From contig NC_018260.1 in the NCBI RefSeq assembly GCF_000227135.1, positions 176,006 through 240,005 of the forward strand: DNA of 64,000 nucleotides. The letters run 5' to 3'. Of this stretch, positions 48,275 to 59,122 are shown one piece after another; position 1 is the first letter of the stretch; each line of letters begins with the position of its first letter. This stretch comes from Leishmania donovani (taxonomy: Eukaryota > Euglenozoa > Kinetoplastea > Trypanosomatida > Trypanosomatidae). Made by a program: the position numbers and the translations under genes. The notes beneath the pieces were generated by a model. It was not told the origin of the DNA, made no database searches, and was given only the letters and a program-made list of their open reading frames with translations.

Positions 48275-50617
48275 ATGCTACCCAAACTCAACTTGGATGG
48301 CACGCTCAGCACGCGCGCCTCCAGTGTGCAGGAGCGGATGAGAGAGGAGGGGCAGCCTGGGATGTACTCCCCCCGTATGGCATCCAGCCAAGCGCCGAAA
48401 GGACTCGGAGGCCCTTCCCACGCAGGTGGCGCATCCTCGACCCGCTTATCTTCCTCAGCGCCTTCTGCCCTAGGCCACACCAGGTCGCTGTCGCCGCCGC
48501 ACCTGTCCTCGCACGAAATATCACTCCTGGAGGAAGGGGTAATGGGCATCTCGGACCCGGAAATGGCAGCCATCCTCGCCTCCAAGTCGCATCACGGCTC
48601 GGGCGAGCGCTCTCCGTCGTTGGACAGACTCAGCGGGATGGGGCCAGGCGGTTACTCGACTTCGAGCAAGCGCCGAGCCGCACCTCTCACGACGTTGGCT
48701 GATCACCAGCAGGCGCGCCAAGCCATTCCTCAACACTCCAAGGACGGCGACACCGCAGCCTCGGAAAGATGCAACGATGATTGCTCCTCTGAAGGCTCTT
48801 CCCCCGTGCTGAGGGCGGCCTCTACCTCTCCCCAATGTGTGAAGCGCCGAGGGGCCTCTCCGTCGGCACTCTCGCATGCTTCAAACGAGTCCGCCCCCGC
48901 AGTTGCAGGCGCTAGTCTTGGTGCCGCGAGCTTGTCTGCGCCGACACAGAGCACCATCTCCATCATGACGGCCGAGCAGCTGTACATATTCGGAAAACCG
49001 TTCCAGGCCTACATGAGTGCCACCTCTACGCGACCCTCATCGACCGACACACAGGGGACGCTTGCAGCCACCAGCGCCAGTGGTGCCCCCGCTGCCAAGG
49101 CCGCCGCTGCCTCTGGCACGCACATCGCAGCAACTTTCCACCACAACCCTTCACAATACATTTCCGCCCTCACCAGCCAAGGCGACTTTGTCGCGGTGGG
49201 TGACCGCACCGGGCGTGTCGTAGTGATGCGCCAGCGCGAGATGGCGGCTGGACCACGCCGCACTCTCCTCGACATCATTCAACGCAGTGGGGAGGCCGAA
49301 GAGGAGGGGGCTGCTAAGCGTCACTCGTTAGCCACCTCCGCAGCCTCATCGTTGTTCTCCCCACCTCGCCACACGACGGCCCTCAATCACGTGCGTGACC
49401 CGTACGACTTCTACGTCGCTCAGCAGGCCTACGTTCCCGTGATCGATACACTGAACAGCGTCGAGGTGTCGCCGACGGTGACGGCGCTGGCGTTCCTGCC
49501 GCAGTCCGGCCCCACAACGTACCTCCTTGCGGCGAACGAGAAGGTACCGAAGCTGTACAAGATCATGTCTGTGCGGGAATCAGTCAATCCCTTCCGTGCG
49601 GTAGACAAGATCGGCACCAAGACCATTGGCCCACTGACCGCGAGCTCACGCACGTCTACAGTGGCCATGAAGCCGGTTTATCGCTACGCCATGCACCACG
49701 AGTACAACATCAACTCCATCTGCCCCATCGCGTACAGCGATCAGTTCGCGACCGCCGACGACGCGACGGTGCTTCTGTGGTGCACCGAGTACCCTGACAC
49801 GTCCATCGAGACCCAGGACCTGCGCTCCCCCTACGAGGACGGCCCACGCGAGACTATTCGCGCCGTCCGCAACTTCCCGCACGAGCCGTTTCTCTTCTTC
49901 GTCGCCACCTCCGGTGGCAGCGTGCGTGTTGTCGACACGCGGCAGACGCTTCGATGGGGCGATCAGGCGGCGCAGGCATTCATAAACCCGCCGCGCGAAG
50001 AGGACGAGCCGTTCAGCAACGTCACAAATAGCATCTGCGACTGCGCCCTCAGTCCCTCTGGGCGGTACATCGCCGGTCGCGACTTCATGTCCGTCTGCTT
50101 GTGGGATATCCGCATGGCTGGCAGCGGTGGCGCGCGCAACGCGCCAGCAACACCGCGTCGGCAGGCCCCAGCCGCGCGCGGCGGCGATGGAAGCCCCGAG
50201 TGCAGCATGGTGCGGCGCTGGGCTCTGCACCCGCACCTGCGCGACGACCTCGACACCATCTATCAGTCGAACCTTCTCTTTGACAAGTTCGATGTGCAAT
50301 TCTTGTCGAGCCGACAGGTGTGTACCGGGGGCTTCAACAACACCCTTTACACAATGGACGTGGAGGGCACCAGCGCCGACACCGCCAGCGACATTCGTAC
50401 CTTTCAGCTACTGAAGACGGAGGGCATCTCCGAATTTCGGCGCACCACCGTGTCGGCGCACCGACCTGGCGAGGACCGCATCAGCACCGGGCAGGGCCTC
50501 GGATCACGCATGACGCTCATGTCGCGGCCATGCATGTCGATGAGTGGGGCGTGCGGGATGATGGTGGCGTGTGGACAGGCGGTCCTGCAGCTCAGCTACA
50601 ACGGGCTATCGAAGTGA
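48275..50617 (+). CDS. Protein phosphatase 2A regulatory subunit B (B55/PR55 family)
   Basis: 780 aa from the ATG at 48275 (MLPKLNLDGT). WD40 blades of the PR55 type run from about residue 285 to the end: FVAVGDRTGRVVVM, TYLLAANEKVPKLYKI, YNINSICPIAYSDQFATADD (family: H.Y.INSI..N.D....SADDL.INLW), SICDCALSPSGRYIAGRDFMSVCLWD (family: IS..KFS..GRY...RDYL.VKIWD) and LLFDKFDVQF with GGFNNTLY (family: IFDKF, TGSYNN). The subunit directs the PP2A catalytic/scaffold core to substrates. The N-terminal about 240 residues are Ser/Pro/Ala-rich and disordered, making it much longer than the about 450-aa family norm, and an insertion of about 60 residues separates early blades. Confidence 0.88.
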   Translation: MLPKLNLDGTLSTRASSVQERMREEGQPGMYSPRMASSQAPKGLGGPSHAGGASSTRLSSSAPSALGHTRSLSPPHLSSHEISLLEEGVMGISDPEMAAILASKSHHGSGERSPSLDRLSGMGPGGYSTSSKRRAAPLTTLADHQQARQAIPQHSKDGDTAASERCNDDCSSEGSSPVLRAASTSPQCVKRRGASPSALSHASNESAPAVAGASLGAASLSAPTQSTISIMTAEQLYIFGKPFQAYMSATSTRPSSTDTQGTLAATSASGAPAAKAAAASGTHIAATFHHNPSQYISALTSQGDFVAVGDRTGRVVVMRQREMAAGPRRTLLDIIQRSGEAEEEGAAKRHSLATSAASSLFSPPRHTTALNHVRDPYDFYVAQQAYVPVIDTLNSVEVSPTVTALAFLPQSGPTTYLLAANEKVPKLYKIMSVRESVNPFRAVDKIGTKTIGPLTASSRTSTVAMKPVYRYAMHHEYNINSICPIAYSDQFATADDATVLLWCTEYPDTSIETQDLRSPYEDGPRETIRAVRNFPHEPFLFFVATSGGSVRVVDTRQTLRWGDQAAQAFINPPREEDEPFSNVTNSICDCALSPSGRYIAGRDFMSVCLWDIRMAGSGGARNAPATPRRQAPAARGGDGSPECSMVRRWALHPHLRDDLDTIYQSNLLFDKFDVQFLSSRQVCTGGFNNTLYTMDVEGTSADTASDIRTFQLLKTEGISEFRRTTVSAHRPGEDRISTGQGLGSRMTLMSRPCMSMSGACGMMVACGQAVLQLSYNGLSK

Positions 50618-51705
50618 GAGCGGAGGGAGGGAAAACGAGATGCGTACATGCGTGGTTTGCATACATGCGCGTGCCGGTCTCTGTTTCTCTCTCTCGGTTT
50701 GCTTTCGCTTGCATTGGCGTGAGTTGTGTGTTCCCTCACCATCTCCTGACCTTTTAGATGCATTGCGGTCGCAGACGCGCGCACTCACTCATACGTAAAT
50801 ATATGCGCACTCGTGCGGTGCAACGTAGCCGTTTGAGGTCTCGAACAGTGAAGTGGCGCACCACAGCAAGCAGCTGGTGTAAGGTACATGCAGCAATGTC
50901 TGTCGCTCCGTAGAAAGGGAAGTGGATATCTCCTGAGGTGGTCGCCTCATGAAGTGGAATGCCCGTCAAGGGCAGGAATAGCGTCTTGCTCCCGTGCCTC
51001 CATCCAACACTGTCTCACGTCTGCTCCTCCGCACACGCACACGCACACAAACGCGCAGAGTGAAGTATCCATCACGCATTTTACCCTCCAACAACTCCCC
51101 CCCCCCCGACACACACATCCGTACAGCTCTCAGGCGTCTTGCTACCACACATAATTTGTCAAGTCATTTATATCTCGCTCTTTTTCGAACTGCATCGTGT
51201 GCTCGCCTTCAACCCTCCCCCTTCCCTCTTCCACACACATCGTCGTCGTGCGTCTGCCTTACTTCAGATTTTGCTAACGCGTCTTTTTGAGCTCTGTACT
51301 TTGAAGCTGCCCTCGTCACCGAGACACCACACCAGCGCGCTCCTTCCTTTTCCGCTGCACTGCTGTCGTGCCGACACGCACATACACGTCTGACGTGGCG
51401 TGACTAATTCTTTTTGCGCGTGTCTGGGTTGCTCTTTGTAGATTTCGTGTCCCCTGCCTCCTCGCGTGGACAGAGCTGCGTGGATCGGCGCTGTGGTTCG
51501 TTTTGCGGTCTTCGCACGGTGCAACATCCGCTAGAGCCGCCTTGCTACGTCTGAGGGGTGACAGCAGCAGAGAAGAGGGCAGCACAAGGCGCGCACACAC
51601 GCACACACGATTGTAGCAGCGTTTCGGTCTACGCCCACAGCCTTCTTTTCCTTTGCACAGTCTTCTTTTTGAGTGCTCGCGCACTCAACCGCCAGACACG
51701 ACATC
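50618..51705. other. Intergenic spacer before the sterol reductase
   Basis: 1.1 kb without a gene. Contains CA/CAC-rich and C-run sequence near 51100 and ends with an acceptor at 51659-51660. Confidence 0.5.
51641..51660 (+). promoter_or_regulatory. Candidate spliced-leader acceptor for the sterol reductase
   Basis: CCTTCTTTTCCTTTGCACAG: pyrimidine tract ending in AG at 51659-51660, 45 nt before the ATG at 51706. Confidence 0.6.
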
Positions 51706-53196
51706 ATGCCAACAAGTAAGAAGTCCGCCAGCCGCGCTGCCTCTCGCAGCCGCTCTCGCTCGCGTAAGGCCAGCCGCGCGCGCTCCAGAACTCCCAGTCG
51801 CGCCAGGGTCCTCACGCCTGAGGAAGCGTACTACGCCCCAGTGGAGCGCAAGTTCACCCCAGAGAAGGATGTGTGGCGTGGCAATTGGGAGTTCAACGGC
51901 CCCCTCGGTGTTTTGGGCATAATGATCGTGTCGCATGTGATCATATACTACTTCTACGTGTGCATCGAGTTGTTTCAGGGAACGATCATCTACCCCGGCC
52001 ATCCCATGTTGAAGGGCGAGAAGATGCAGAAAGTGTTCTTCTCCTTCCTCGCTGAGCACGCCTGCCCGACGGCGCAGACGTTCTGCATATTCCTTGGCTT
52101 CCTGCTGCTGGAGTACTTACTGGCCCTGGTGCTGCCCGCATTGTACGTTAAGGGGCTGCCGCTCCCCTCCGAGAACGGGTATCGGCTGACCTACAAGTGC
52201 AACGCTGTCACCGCATGGTACTGCTTGCTTATCATCGTCGGCCTTCTCCACTACTACGGGGTGTACCCGATAAATGAGCTGCGCCGCAACTACGGTCACT
52301 TCCTCACCGTAGCCACCATCGTCGCGGACATCATCGCCGTGTGGGTCTACATCGCTGGCTACAAGCGCCGCATCCGCATGACGGGCAACTTCATCTACGA
52401 CTTCTTCATGGGCAGCGGCCTCAACTTCCGCCTTCCGGGCAACATCGACGTGAAGCTTTTTGCCGAGTGCCGAAACTCGTGGGTGCTGCTCATGATGCTC
52501 ACTCTCAGCTGCGCGGCGGAGCAGTACAACGAGCTGGGTTACCTCACCGGCAACATGGTCTTCATGATCAGCGCCCACCTACTCTATGTCAACGCTGTTG
52601 AGAAGGGCGAGGAGTGCATCATCACGACGTGGGACATCTACTACGAAAAGTTTGGCTGGATGCTGGCGTACTGGAACACGTGCGGCGTGCCGTTCCTCTA
52701 CTGCATGCAGTCCATGTACATTCAGACGGTACTCAAGAAGAAGGAGCATCCGCGGTGGGTACTGGTGCTGATGGCGTGCATCCTGCTCCTGGCATACTAC
52801 TTATGGGACGCGATCAACTCGCAGAAGAACCACTTCCGCATGCGCCGCAGCGGCGTGCCGATGGAGATCATCCGGAACAACGCCTTCCCGCAGGTGCCGT
52901 GGTGCTACATCGAGAATCCCCGAACGCTCAAGAGCGCCACTGGCGAGCTCTTCGTGGACGGCTTCTACCGCTACGGCCGCAAGCTACACTACACCGTGGA
53001 TCTGGTGATGGCGTTCCTGTGGGGCAGCGCGTGCGGCTTCGAATCCTTTATCCCCTTCTTCTACTTTTTCTTCTTTCTCGGTCACCTAATGGACCGCGAG
53101 CGCCGCGACGACCACCGCTGTAGGGCCAAGTACGGCAAGATGTGGGACGAGTATGTGAAGCTGGTACCCTACAAGTTCATTCCGTACATCTACTAG
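51706..53196 (+). CDS. ERG4: Sterol C-24(28) reductase, ERG4 type, with RS-rich N-terminus
   Basis: 496 aa from the ATG at 51706; the open frame starts 11 codons earlier without ATG. Residues 1-40 are Ser/Arg repeats (SRSRSRKASRARSRTPSRAR). Then come about eight hydrophobic segments. Family signatures: IYDFFMGSGLNFR (ERG4/ERG24 signature D-x3-G-x2-LN), TTWDIYYEKFGWMLAYWN, which is specific for the ERG4 branch (C-14 reductases have GFGFMLAFGDL), and the C-terminal DRERRDDHRCRAKYGKMWDEY with VPYKFIPYIY (R-D-x2-H/R-C..KYG..W..Y). The enzyme removes the C-24(28) double bond at the last step of ergosterol synthesis in the ER, using NADPH. All signature residues appear intact. Confidence 0.88.
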   Translation: MPTSKKSASRAASRSRSRSRKASRARSRTPSRARVLTPEEAYYAPVERKFTPEKDVWRGNWEFNGPLGVLGIMIVSHVIIYYFYVCIELFQGTIIYPGHPMLKGEKMQKVFFSFLAEHACPTAQTFCIFLGFLLLEYLLALVLPALYVKGLPLPSENGYRLTYKCNAVTAWYCLLIIVGLLHYYGVYPINELRRNYGHFLTVATIVADIIAVWVYIAGYKRRIRMTGNFIYDFFMGSGLNFRLPGNIDVKLFAECRNSWVLLMMLTLSCAAEQYNELGYLTGNMVFMISAHLLYVNAVEKGEECIITTWDIYYEKFGWMLAYWNTCGVPFLYCMQSMYIQTVLKKKEHPRWVLVLMACILLLAYYLWDAINSQKNHFRMRRSGVPMEIIRNNAFPQVPWCYIENPRTLKSATGELFVDGFYRYGRKLHYTVDLVMAFLWGSACGFESFIPFFYFFFFLGHLMDRERRDDHRCRAKYGKMWDEYVKLVPYKFIPYIY

Positions 53197-56100
53197 ATCG
53201 AACTCTCTTTATGATACTGTGTTGATGCGTGTGCGCGTGTGTGTGATGTGCTTCGCCTTCCATCATTCCTTCGACCTTTTTACTTTTCCTCTTTCACTTC
53301 TTCGGCGCGGAAATCTGCACGGAGAAATAGAAAAAAGTGGCGGCACGCGCGAATGGTGCCGTGTAGCAGCAGCAGCAGCCTACTTGGCGTTTGCGTGACA
53401 AGGGAGAGCACGGGCGTGACTGCTTCACTGCTTTCGTAAGCGAGGCTGCTGATTCGCGCGTATTCTTGTGACTCCCTACAGCTGGGATACATGGTGCGCA
53501 CTCAGGGAGGCCATGAATGTGTGAAAGCAAGGGTGCGTGCACAGAAAGTGGGCCAGTGGGGGAGGGGGTAGTCGGACAAGAAACGGAGCAGCCCATGAAG
53601 AGGCGTCCTTGGTGTACACAAAGGTTGTGACTTCTCCGCCGTCCTGCCAACCCCCTCCCCTTCCTCCCTTTTTCCCATGATAGCGCTCCGTGTCTTTTTG
53701 AACTGTCGAGCACGTTCCGAGCGCATTCTCGTCATCGGCAGCATCACCACCTCGCACACGCAACGTCTCTTTCTTCCGTGGCGGCGGATGGCACGCCATC
53801 GCACGCAAGGAGAGACGCTGGCGAGCGAACAACAACAAAAGAGTCCCACGTATTTATGGACGTAGCCCACGCTGAGTGCGAGGGATAAGGCTAACGAGGA
53901 GGAGGAGGAGGAAAAATTCAGCTGTGCAGGCGATACAGAGCGAAACCCCAAACGAACAAAAAAGAATGCCCTATATGTCTTATAAAGGGAGGAAAGAGCG
54001 AACACAACGGCTTCTGGCGAAGCGGGAAACGTAGAACGAGGTACAGATGGTATCTGAGCGCTGTAAAAAGGGGAGGATCGCGGGTGTGCGTGTGTGTCGG
54101 GGGGATTCGGAGGGCGGAGGGAAGACGTGTAGTACGGAAAAAGGAAGAGACACGGCAAACAGGCACCAGCAAAAAACGAATCGAATACAAACAGCCACAC
54201 ACGAAATGCACAGCCGCGCACAGAAACAGCCTCTGGACATTGCTCAGGTGATGGGCCTCCGTCCTTCCTCTACGCTTCTCTCTTTTACCTCTGTTCCAGT
54301 GCCACCTCTCTTTTTTTTTAGCTTCTTCTCTCTCCGTGTCGGTGTGTCTGCCTGCCTGCCTGCCTGCACATGTCGTTTCTTTTTGTGTGGAGGCGTTTCC
54401 ATACATAATATATATATATTGGCTTTTCTTTTTCTACCGAGTACCTCATTTTGATTTCTTCTCGTGTTCTCACCTACTCGCTTCCTTTCCCCCTCCCTTT
54501 CCTCCTCCTCCTCCTTTTTCTTCGTTTTGGTCGCCGCGAAGCGCTCACCATGGACACCGAAATCGATACATACCCACCCACACACACACACACATATATA
54601 TATATAAATGTGCAGGCGCGCACCGAGTCAAACCCATACACACATATATATGTAACGGGGAGGTTGCCACCCTCATCACCGTTTTTATACCGTGTGTGCG
54701 ACTTTGCTCATGTGCGTACGCGAGGGAAAGAAAGAGAACGGCGGAGGAAGTGCGCGCTCTCGCACGAGTGTACTTGTAGGTGAATGCGCTGTGACTGCCG
54801 CGTATCACTGGTGTCTTAATGTCTTGTTCTCCTCCCCCCTCTCTGTGTGTGTGTGTGTGTGTTTCCTTCCTTCTCTTATGCTTTGCGGGCGCCATCGAGG
54901 TTGTCTAGTGGCGCAGGAGACGATATCGTGCAGTGCACGGCAACCGTATTTCTCATCATCGTGTGTGCGCATGCGCTTGAGGTGCGTGCATCTTTAAACG
55001 ACCTTTTGTTTTATTTTTGCGCATCCACCCACTCGTTGACAAACACGGTTACACAGTGCGCCTCCCCCTCCCTCTTTTTCCGGTCTGAGGTGGGTGTATG
55101 CGTGTGTGTGTGTGTGCGCGCTGTGCCCCGCGTTACTGAGCGGGCGAATGACGCGCAGCAACATTAGAAGGCGAAAACACACAATGAATTGTGAGGAGCA
55201 CCGGGTGGGTGCGATGACGCGGCTCAAAGAGAAGCTCACTCGGACGACGCAAGGCACACACACACACCCAAATACACATGCACGAGTAGGGGCCTTCTCC
55301 CCCCAATGTAGCACGAGACGGCGGTGGGAAAAAAAATAAGCTTTAGCGCATGCACAGGCGAAATAGACGAGAAGTGAGCACTGCGAGGGGGGGGAGAGGA
55401 GTGATAACCAGCAGCAGGCGCTGTAAACCGCTCTTTCTTTCTTCCAAACGCGGCTCTCGTTTGTTGTGCATTCAATCCTGCGCGTGCCCGATTCCCCATC
55501 ACCACATGTCTCTTAGCGCGCTGACAGCCCCCCCCCCCCTCCTCCTCCCCCTCCCTCCAAAAAAAAAGGCACATCAAATGAAGAAGCAGCACAGACAAAG
55601 TATGCACAGACTTTGTGAGTGTGCGTTGAAGCAAGACCGCGTTCTTTGTACCCTCGATCAGAGATGACTCTTCAATGTGAACAAGAGCGTCTGAGCGTGC
55701 GCGCATGAGCGTGACTGCCCAGCAACACGGACGAGTCGAACGAGGCATGGAGATGAACAGAGGAACAATGCAGGTGAGGAGCAACAAAGCACGATCTATC
55801 GCGCTGCAGTTGGTGGGGAGAGCGGAGATGTGAGGACTGCTACACGGCGAATGCGCCAGTGGGCTTTCTCACGAGGCGGAGAGAATGCACCATCTGTGTG
55901 TTGTCCCCCCCCCCCAATGATTGAGCGCGCACGTGAGCCAGCGTTCGTTCCGTCGAGGAGCGTGAGACGCCAGCTCGTGTGCTTGATCGCCCTCCCCCCG
56001 CATAAAGAAAAACAATGCCACAACGACAAGGAGGTGTGTGTGTGTGCGAAAGGGAGGTTGCGCAGCACATCTCTCTTTTCGCGTTTCTCTTTTCGTTGCT

Positions 56101-56632
56101 CTCCCCTTTTTTCTGCCTTCTTCTTTTCTGTGGGTGTGTGTCCCTTCTCACGTCATATGTCCGAGTAATGAGCAGCATATGCGTGCATATATATATATAT
56201 ATAGACGACGCGGTGCGGCATGAGAGCAGACGAGAGCCGTGCAGCCCCCCTCCCCTTTTTTATTGTTGTTGCTGACTTTTCTTGTTCTTCCGCGTCTTAT
56301 ACTTCTCCATCCCTCCTCCTCGCTCAATCCTCATCCACCGGTGCATTGGCTGCTGTCTCTCATTCCCCCTCTCTCCCTCTCCGAGGCGTCTGCGCCAGGC
56401 GGATCTCAACGCCTGCTGCCCCCATTTCTGCCGTGCTTTGCTCAGGTGATGAAGCCCCGCTTTTCCAGCTCCTCCCTTCCCTCGCCCCTTCCCCCTCCAC
56501 TCGCGCACCATCTCCCAACCGCTCTCCCTCTTTGGCCCCCTTCTCGTCTTTGTTTCTTCGCCGCACACTTGCGGGGGCGCACATACCTCATTAAACACAA
56601 CGCAAGCGAAAAGAAGTTGCGCAGTCTCCAGC
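53197..56632. other. Long gene-free stretch, 3.4 kb
   Basis: No frame looks like protein: all translations are low-complexity. It holds a GGA tract near 53897-53912, a GCCT tetranucleotide repeat near 54349-54368, CA/TA microsatellite at 54578-54606, GT runs near 54845 and 55103, C-runs near 55531 and 55906, TA repeat near 56187-56203, and pyrimidine-rich sequence at 56230-56540 that should include the acceptor for the next gene. It may be an unusually long 3' UTR of the sterol reductase or hold a non-coding RNA. Confidence 0.5.
54578..54606. repeat. CA/TA microsatellite
   Basis: A CA run directly followed by a TA run in the long gene-free stretch. Confidence 0.85.
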
Positions 56633-57097
56633 ATGCTGCATCGCAGCTGCGTGCTGGTCGACAGCTTTAAGGAGCACTACCACAGAGTGCACCTGCCACG
56701 CCGCCTTGCCCTGCAGCGGTACATGAAACGAGAGGAGGCTCGCCTTAGCAAACACAAGGGCAAAGCGGTGGCCGCCGCTGCTGGAGTGCAGCCGGGAGAG
56801 GTGGTCTACAAGTACAACCGCTGGTGGGTATCGAATGATCACGAGTTTGTGCATCAGTTCGCGTTTGTCGAGGACCCCGACGTCACGCGCGAGAAGCGCA
56901 CCACGCTGCCCCTCGTCACAAAGGAGAACATCTGGAAAGAGCCGCAGCAGACTTTCTTCTTGCCTTTTGCGCCGTTCGTGCGTGTGGTGGACTACGCGAA
57001 GGACCCGGACACGAAGTTCTTGAAGCCGGTGAACATCCCGCGCTGGAAGGACTACATGCAGCGCACAAAGCCAATTGTTCCCCGCACCTGGTACTAG
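56633..57097 (+). CDS. Small protein, probably mitochondrial, unassigned
   Basis: 154 aa from the ATG at 56633. The N-terminus (residues 1-50) is basic, with HRVHLPRRLALQRYMKREEARL, and could be a presequence plus helix. The body is Trp/Phe/Pro-rich (YKYNRWWVSNDHEFVHQF, TFFLPFAPFVRVVDY) and ends PRTWY. Composition and size are like kinetoplastid-specific subunits of mitochondrial complexes. Strong third-position GC in this frame supports coding. No family is recognised. Confidence 0.72.
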   Translation: MLHRSCVLVDSFKEHYHRVHLPRRLALQRYMKREEARLSKHKGKAVAAAAGVQPGEVVYKYNRWWVSNDHEFVHQFAFVEDPDVTREKRTTLPLVTKENIWKEPQQTFFLPFAPFVRVVDYAKDPDTKFLKPVNIPRWKDYMQRTKPIVPRTWY

Positions 57098-57952
57098 CGC
57101 ACGTATCCAGTTTTCTCGAGCGATGCATGACGATGCGCACGCATGTGCGTATGTGTGTGCATGGTCGGTGCTTTTCGGGCCTTTCTGGTCCGTACTTGTT
57201 TTTGGTGCGGTTGACGATGATGGCGTAGGAGACCGAAAGCCCCAGCTGGAGCTGGACCCTTCACAGTAGCAGCGACGTGTGTGTGTGTGTGTGCGTGCCA
57301 ATGATGCAGAACGGACAACAACAGAGACAAGTGCACCGAAGGAAAGTGACTGCGGGCTTGATGGATCGCATTGCTTCAGGGGCGGCTGGTGAAGAAGCAA
57401 GTCAACTCAGATGTTTGCTCATGTATGCATGCATGTGCTCCCCCGCAGCCAGCTGCCCTTCTTCCGCCCTTCGCCCTCCCCTTTGGCCGGTGTGTGTTCA
57501 CCTTCCTCTTCCAGTTCACGCCAGTTATGTGGCTTAGTGCATTTTGCGTTCTCTTTCTGTTTGGCGTGCCGGGTTGTGTGGGCCAGTTTCTCGTGGCTTC
57601 GCTATTTCCAGCGAGATGTAATACATCATTTTCCTCGCCGTCTCACTGCTCTCTCTCTCTTCCTCTCTGCGCCTTTTTCCACCGCGCTTCCCCTCTATCC
57701 TCCTCGCTCTGTTCACACGAGTGTAAGCACAGCAAGTCCCACTCTCTCTCTCTCTGCACTTGTCGTGCTCTCCCCGGATACACACGCACACTTCCCAGGG
57801 ATCCGCCTCCTGTGTTTATTTCCACGGCCACGTGTTCTCCGCTTGGTTCCATCCGTTTAGCTTCTCCTGGTTTCGGCTCTTGTATCTTTCCACCTGTCGC
57901 CGCCGGCGTTTCCCTTTTTTTTCGCGCCTTCTTGTGTGTGCGTGTGCTTGCC
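57098..57952. other. Intergenic spacer before TTC4
   Basis: 0.85 kb. The TTC4 frame is open back to 57371, but this stretch is pyrimidine-rich and reads as UTR. CT tracts at 57650-57760 and a TTTCCCTTTTTTTT tract at 57909-57922 are present; no AG lies between the last tract and the ATG. Confidence 0.5.
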
Positions 57953-59122
57953 ATGCTCCGCGGCCTCGTCAACGCAGACGCGCTCACCTCAGAGCAGGTT
58001 GAGCACATTGACCAACTCCAACATGAGATCGACGAAATCTGGAACCGGCGCGGCAACTACCAGATCGACCCAGACGCGTGGGAGACGATGCCGTTCTTTA
58101 TGGAGAATATTACGGAGGAAGATATTGACAAGAACGCCAACTGCGCAGCGCTCGCATCCATCGTGTACGACGAGGTGCCACCGGACGAGATTGCCGAGAA
58201 TCGCAAGGAGCACGGCAACCGCGCCTTGAACATGGCTCTCAACCCCAACCAAGAGCGCCGCGAGAACCTCGCACGTGCTGCGTGTTACAGCTACACCGAG
58301 GCCTTGCAAGCCAAGGGAAAGAACACGAAGCTGTCCTCCACCATCTACGCCAACCGTAGCCTTGCCCAGTTTATCATTGGCAACTATGGCCACGCGCTCG
58401 CGGACGCGCAGCGGTCCATCATCCTCGACCCTCACTACCGCAAGGCATACTACCGAGCTGCGAAGTGCGCATTCGCACTGAAGAAGTACGACATGGGGCT
58501 TCAGCTGCTCGAGAAGGGGCGGCGTGTCGTTGACCCGCCCATGGACGCCGCGGCGCAGGCGGAGTTTTTGGAAATGGAAAAGAAGTGCTTGCAGGGCAAG
58601 GAGCAGCAAACATCAGAGGAGGCGAAACAGCGGCGCGCGGCGCGCTCGCAGGCGGCGAAAGTGTCGAATGTGGCTCGCGTCATCACCTCCAGCGGCATCA
58701 AGATCTCCTCCAGGGCGGAGGTGACGAGCGAGCAGATGGGGGTCTACGGCAACCCAAAGCCATACTTTGATACGGACGGCATGCTGCACGTTCCGCTGCT
58801 CTTCATATACGACGAGTACCAGCAGACAGACATCATGCACGACGTCGCGTGTGACGTGTGCGCAGCGGAGCTCCTCGATGAGCTCATGCCCTTCCCCTGG
58901 GACGATCGCGGACGCTACCAAAAGCTTGACGACATTATCGTCTTCTTCAAGATCGATGACGGCGCCAACGACGCACAGTACTACGAGGTCGACCAGTCCT
59001 GGCCACTGCTTGAGGTGTTCCGCGAAGAGGCGTACGAGATGCCGCAGCTGATGCCCGTGCTGCACGTTGTGTGCAAGGCCAGCGAACTCGTTGATCGTCT
59101 CAAAATCCACCGCGTTGCGTGA
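57953..59122 (+). CDS. TTC4: TTC4/Cns1-type TPR co-chaperone of HSP90
   Basis: 389 aa from the ATG at 57953 (MLRGLVNAD). Residues about 38-70 carry the family lead-in WETMPFFM...DIDKNANCAALASIVYDE (TTC4: W..VP.FM......D...N..L..LQ....DE). Three TPR motifs follow at about 80-195 (ENRKEHGNRALNM, IYANRSLAQFIIGNYGHALADA, YRKAYYRAAKCAFALKKYDMGLQLLEKG). After a charged linker the C-terminal 125 residues form the Cns1/TTC4 wheel domain (VPLLFIYDEYQQTDIM, PFPWD, YYEVDQSWPLLEVF). The protein links HSP90/HSP70 through the TPR clamp and in yeast is essential and involved with eEF2 folding. Length matches the family. Confidence 0.88.
   Translation: MLRGLVNADALTSEQVEHIDQLQHEIDEIWNRRGNYQIDPDAWETMPFFMENITEEDIDKNANCAALASIVYDEVPPDEIAENRKEHGNRALNMALNPNQERRENLARAACYSYTEALQAKGKNTKLSSTIYANRSLAQFIIGNYGHALADAQRSIILDPHYRKAYYRAAKCAFALKKYDMGLQLLEKGRRVVDPPMDAAAQAEFLEMEKKCLQGKEQQTSEEAKQRRAARSQAAKVSNVARVITSSGIKISSRAEVTSEQMGVYGNPKPYFDTDGMLHVPLLFIYDEYQQTDIMHDVACDVCAAELLDELMPFPWDDRGRYQKLDDIIVFFKIDDGANDAQYYEVDQSWPLLEVFREEAYEMPQLMPVLHVVCKASELVDRLKIHRVA

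Noticed and set aside
53502..54221. 239-aa minus-strand frame in the long gene-free stretch
   Set aside because: Opposite to the coding strand of the unit, rich in Ser/Leu/Phe/Cys from pyrimidine tracts, no domain.
57371..57952. Upstream extension of TTC4 by 194 codons
   Set aside because: Pyrimidine-tract translation with Ser/Leu/Cys runs; the TTC4 family begins near MLRGLVNAD.
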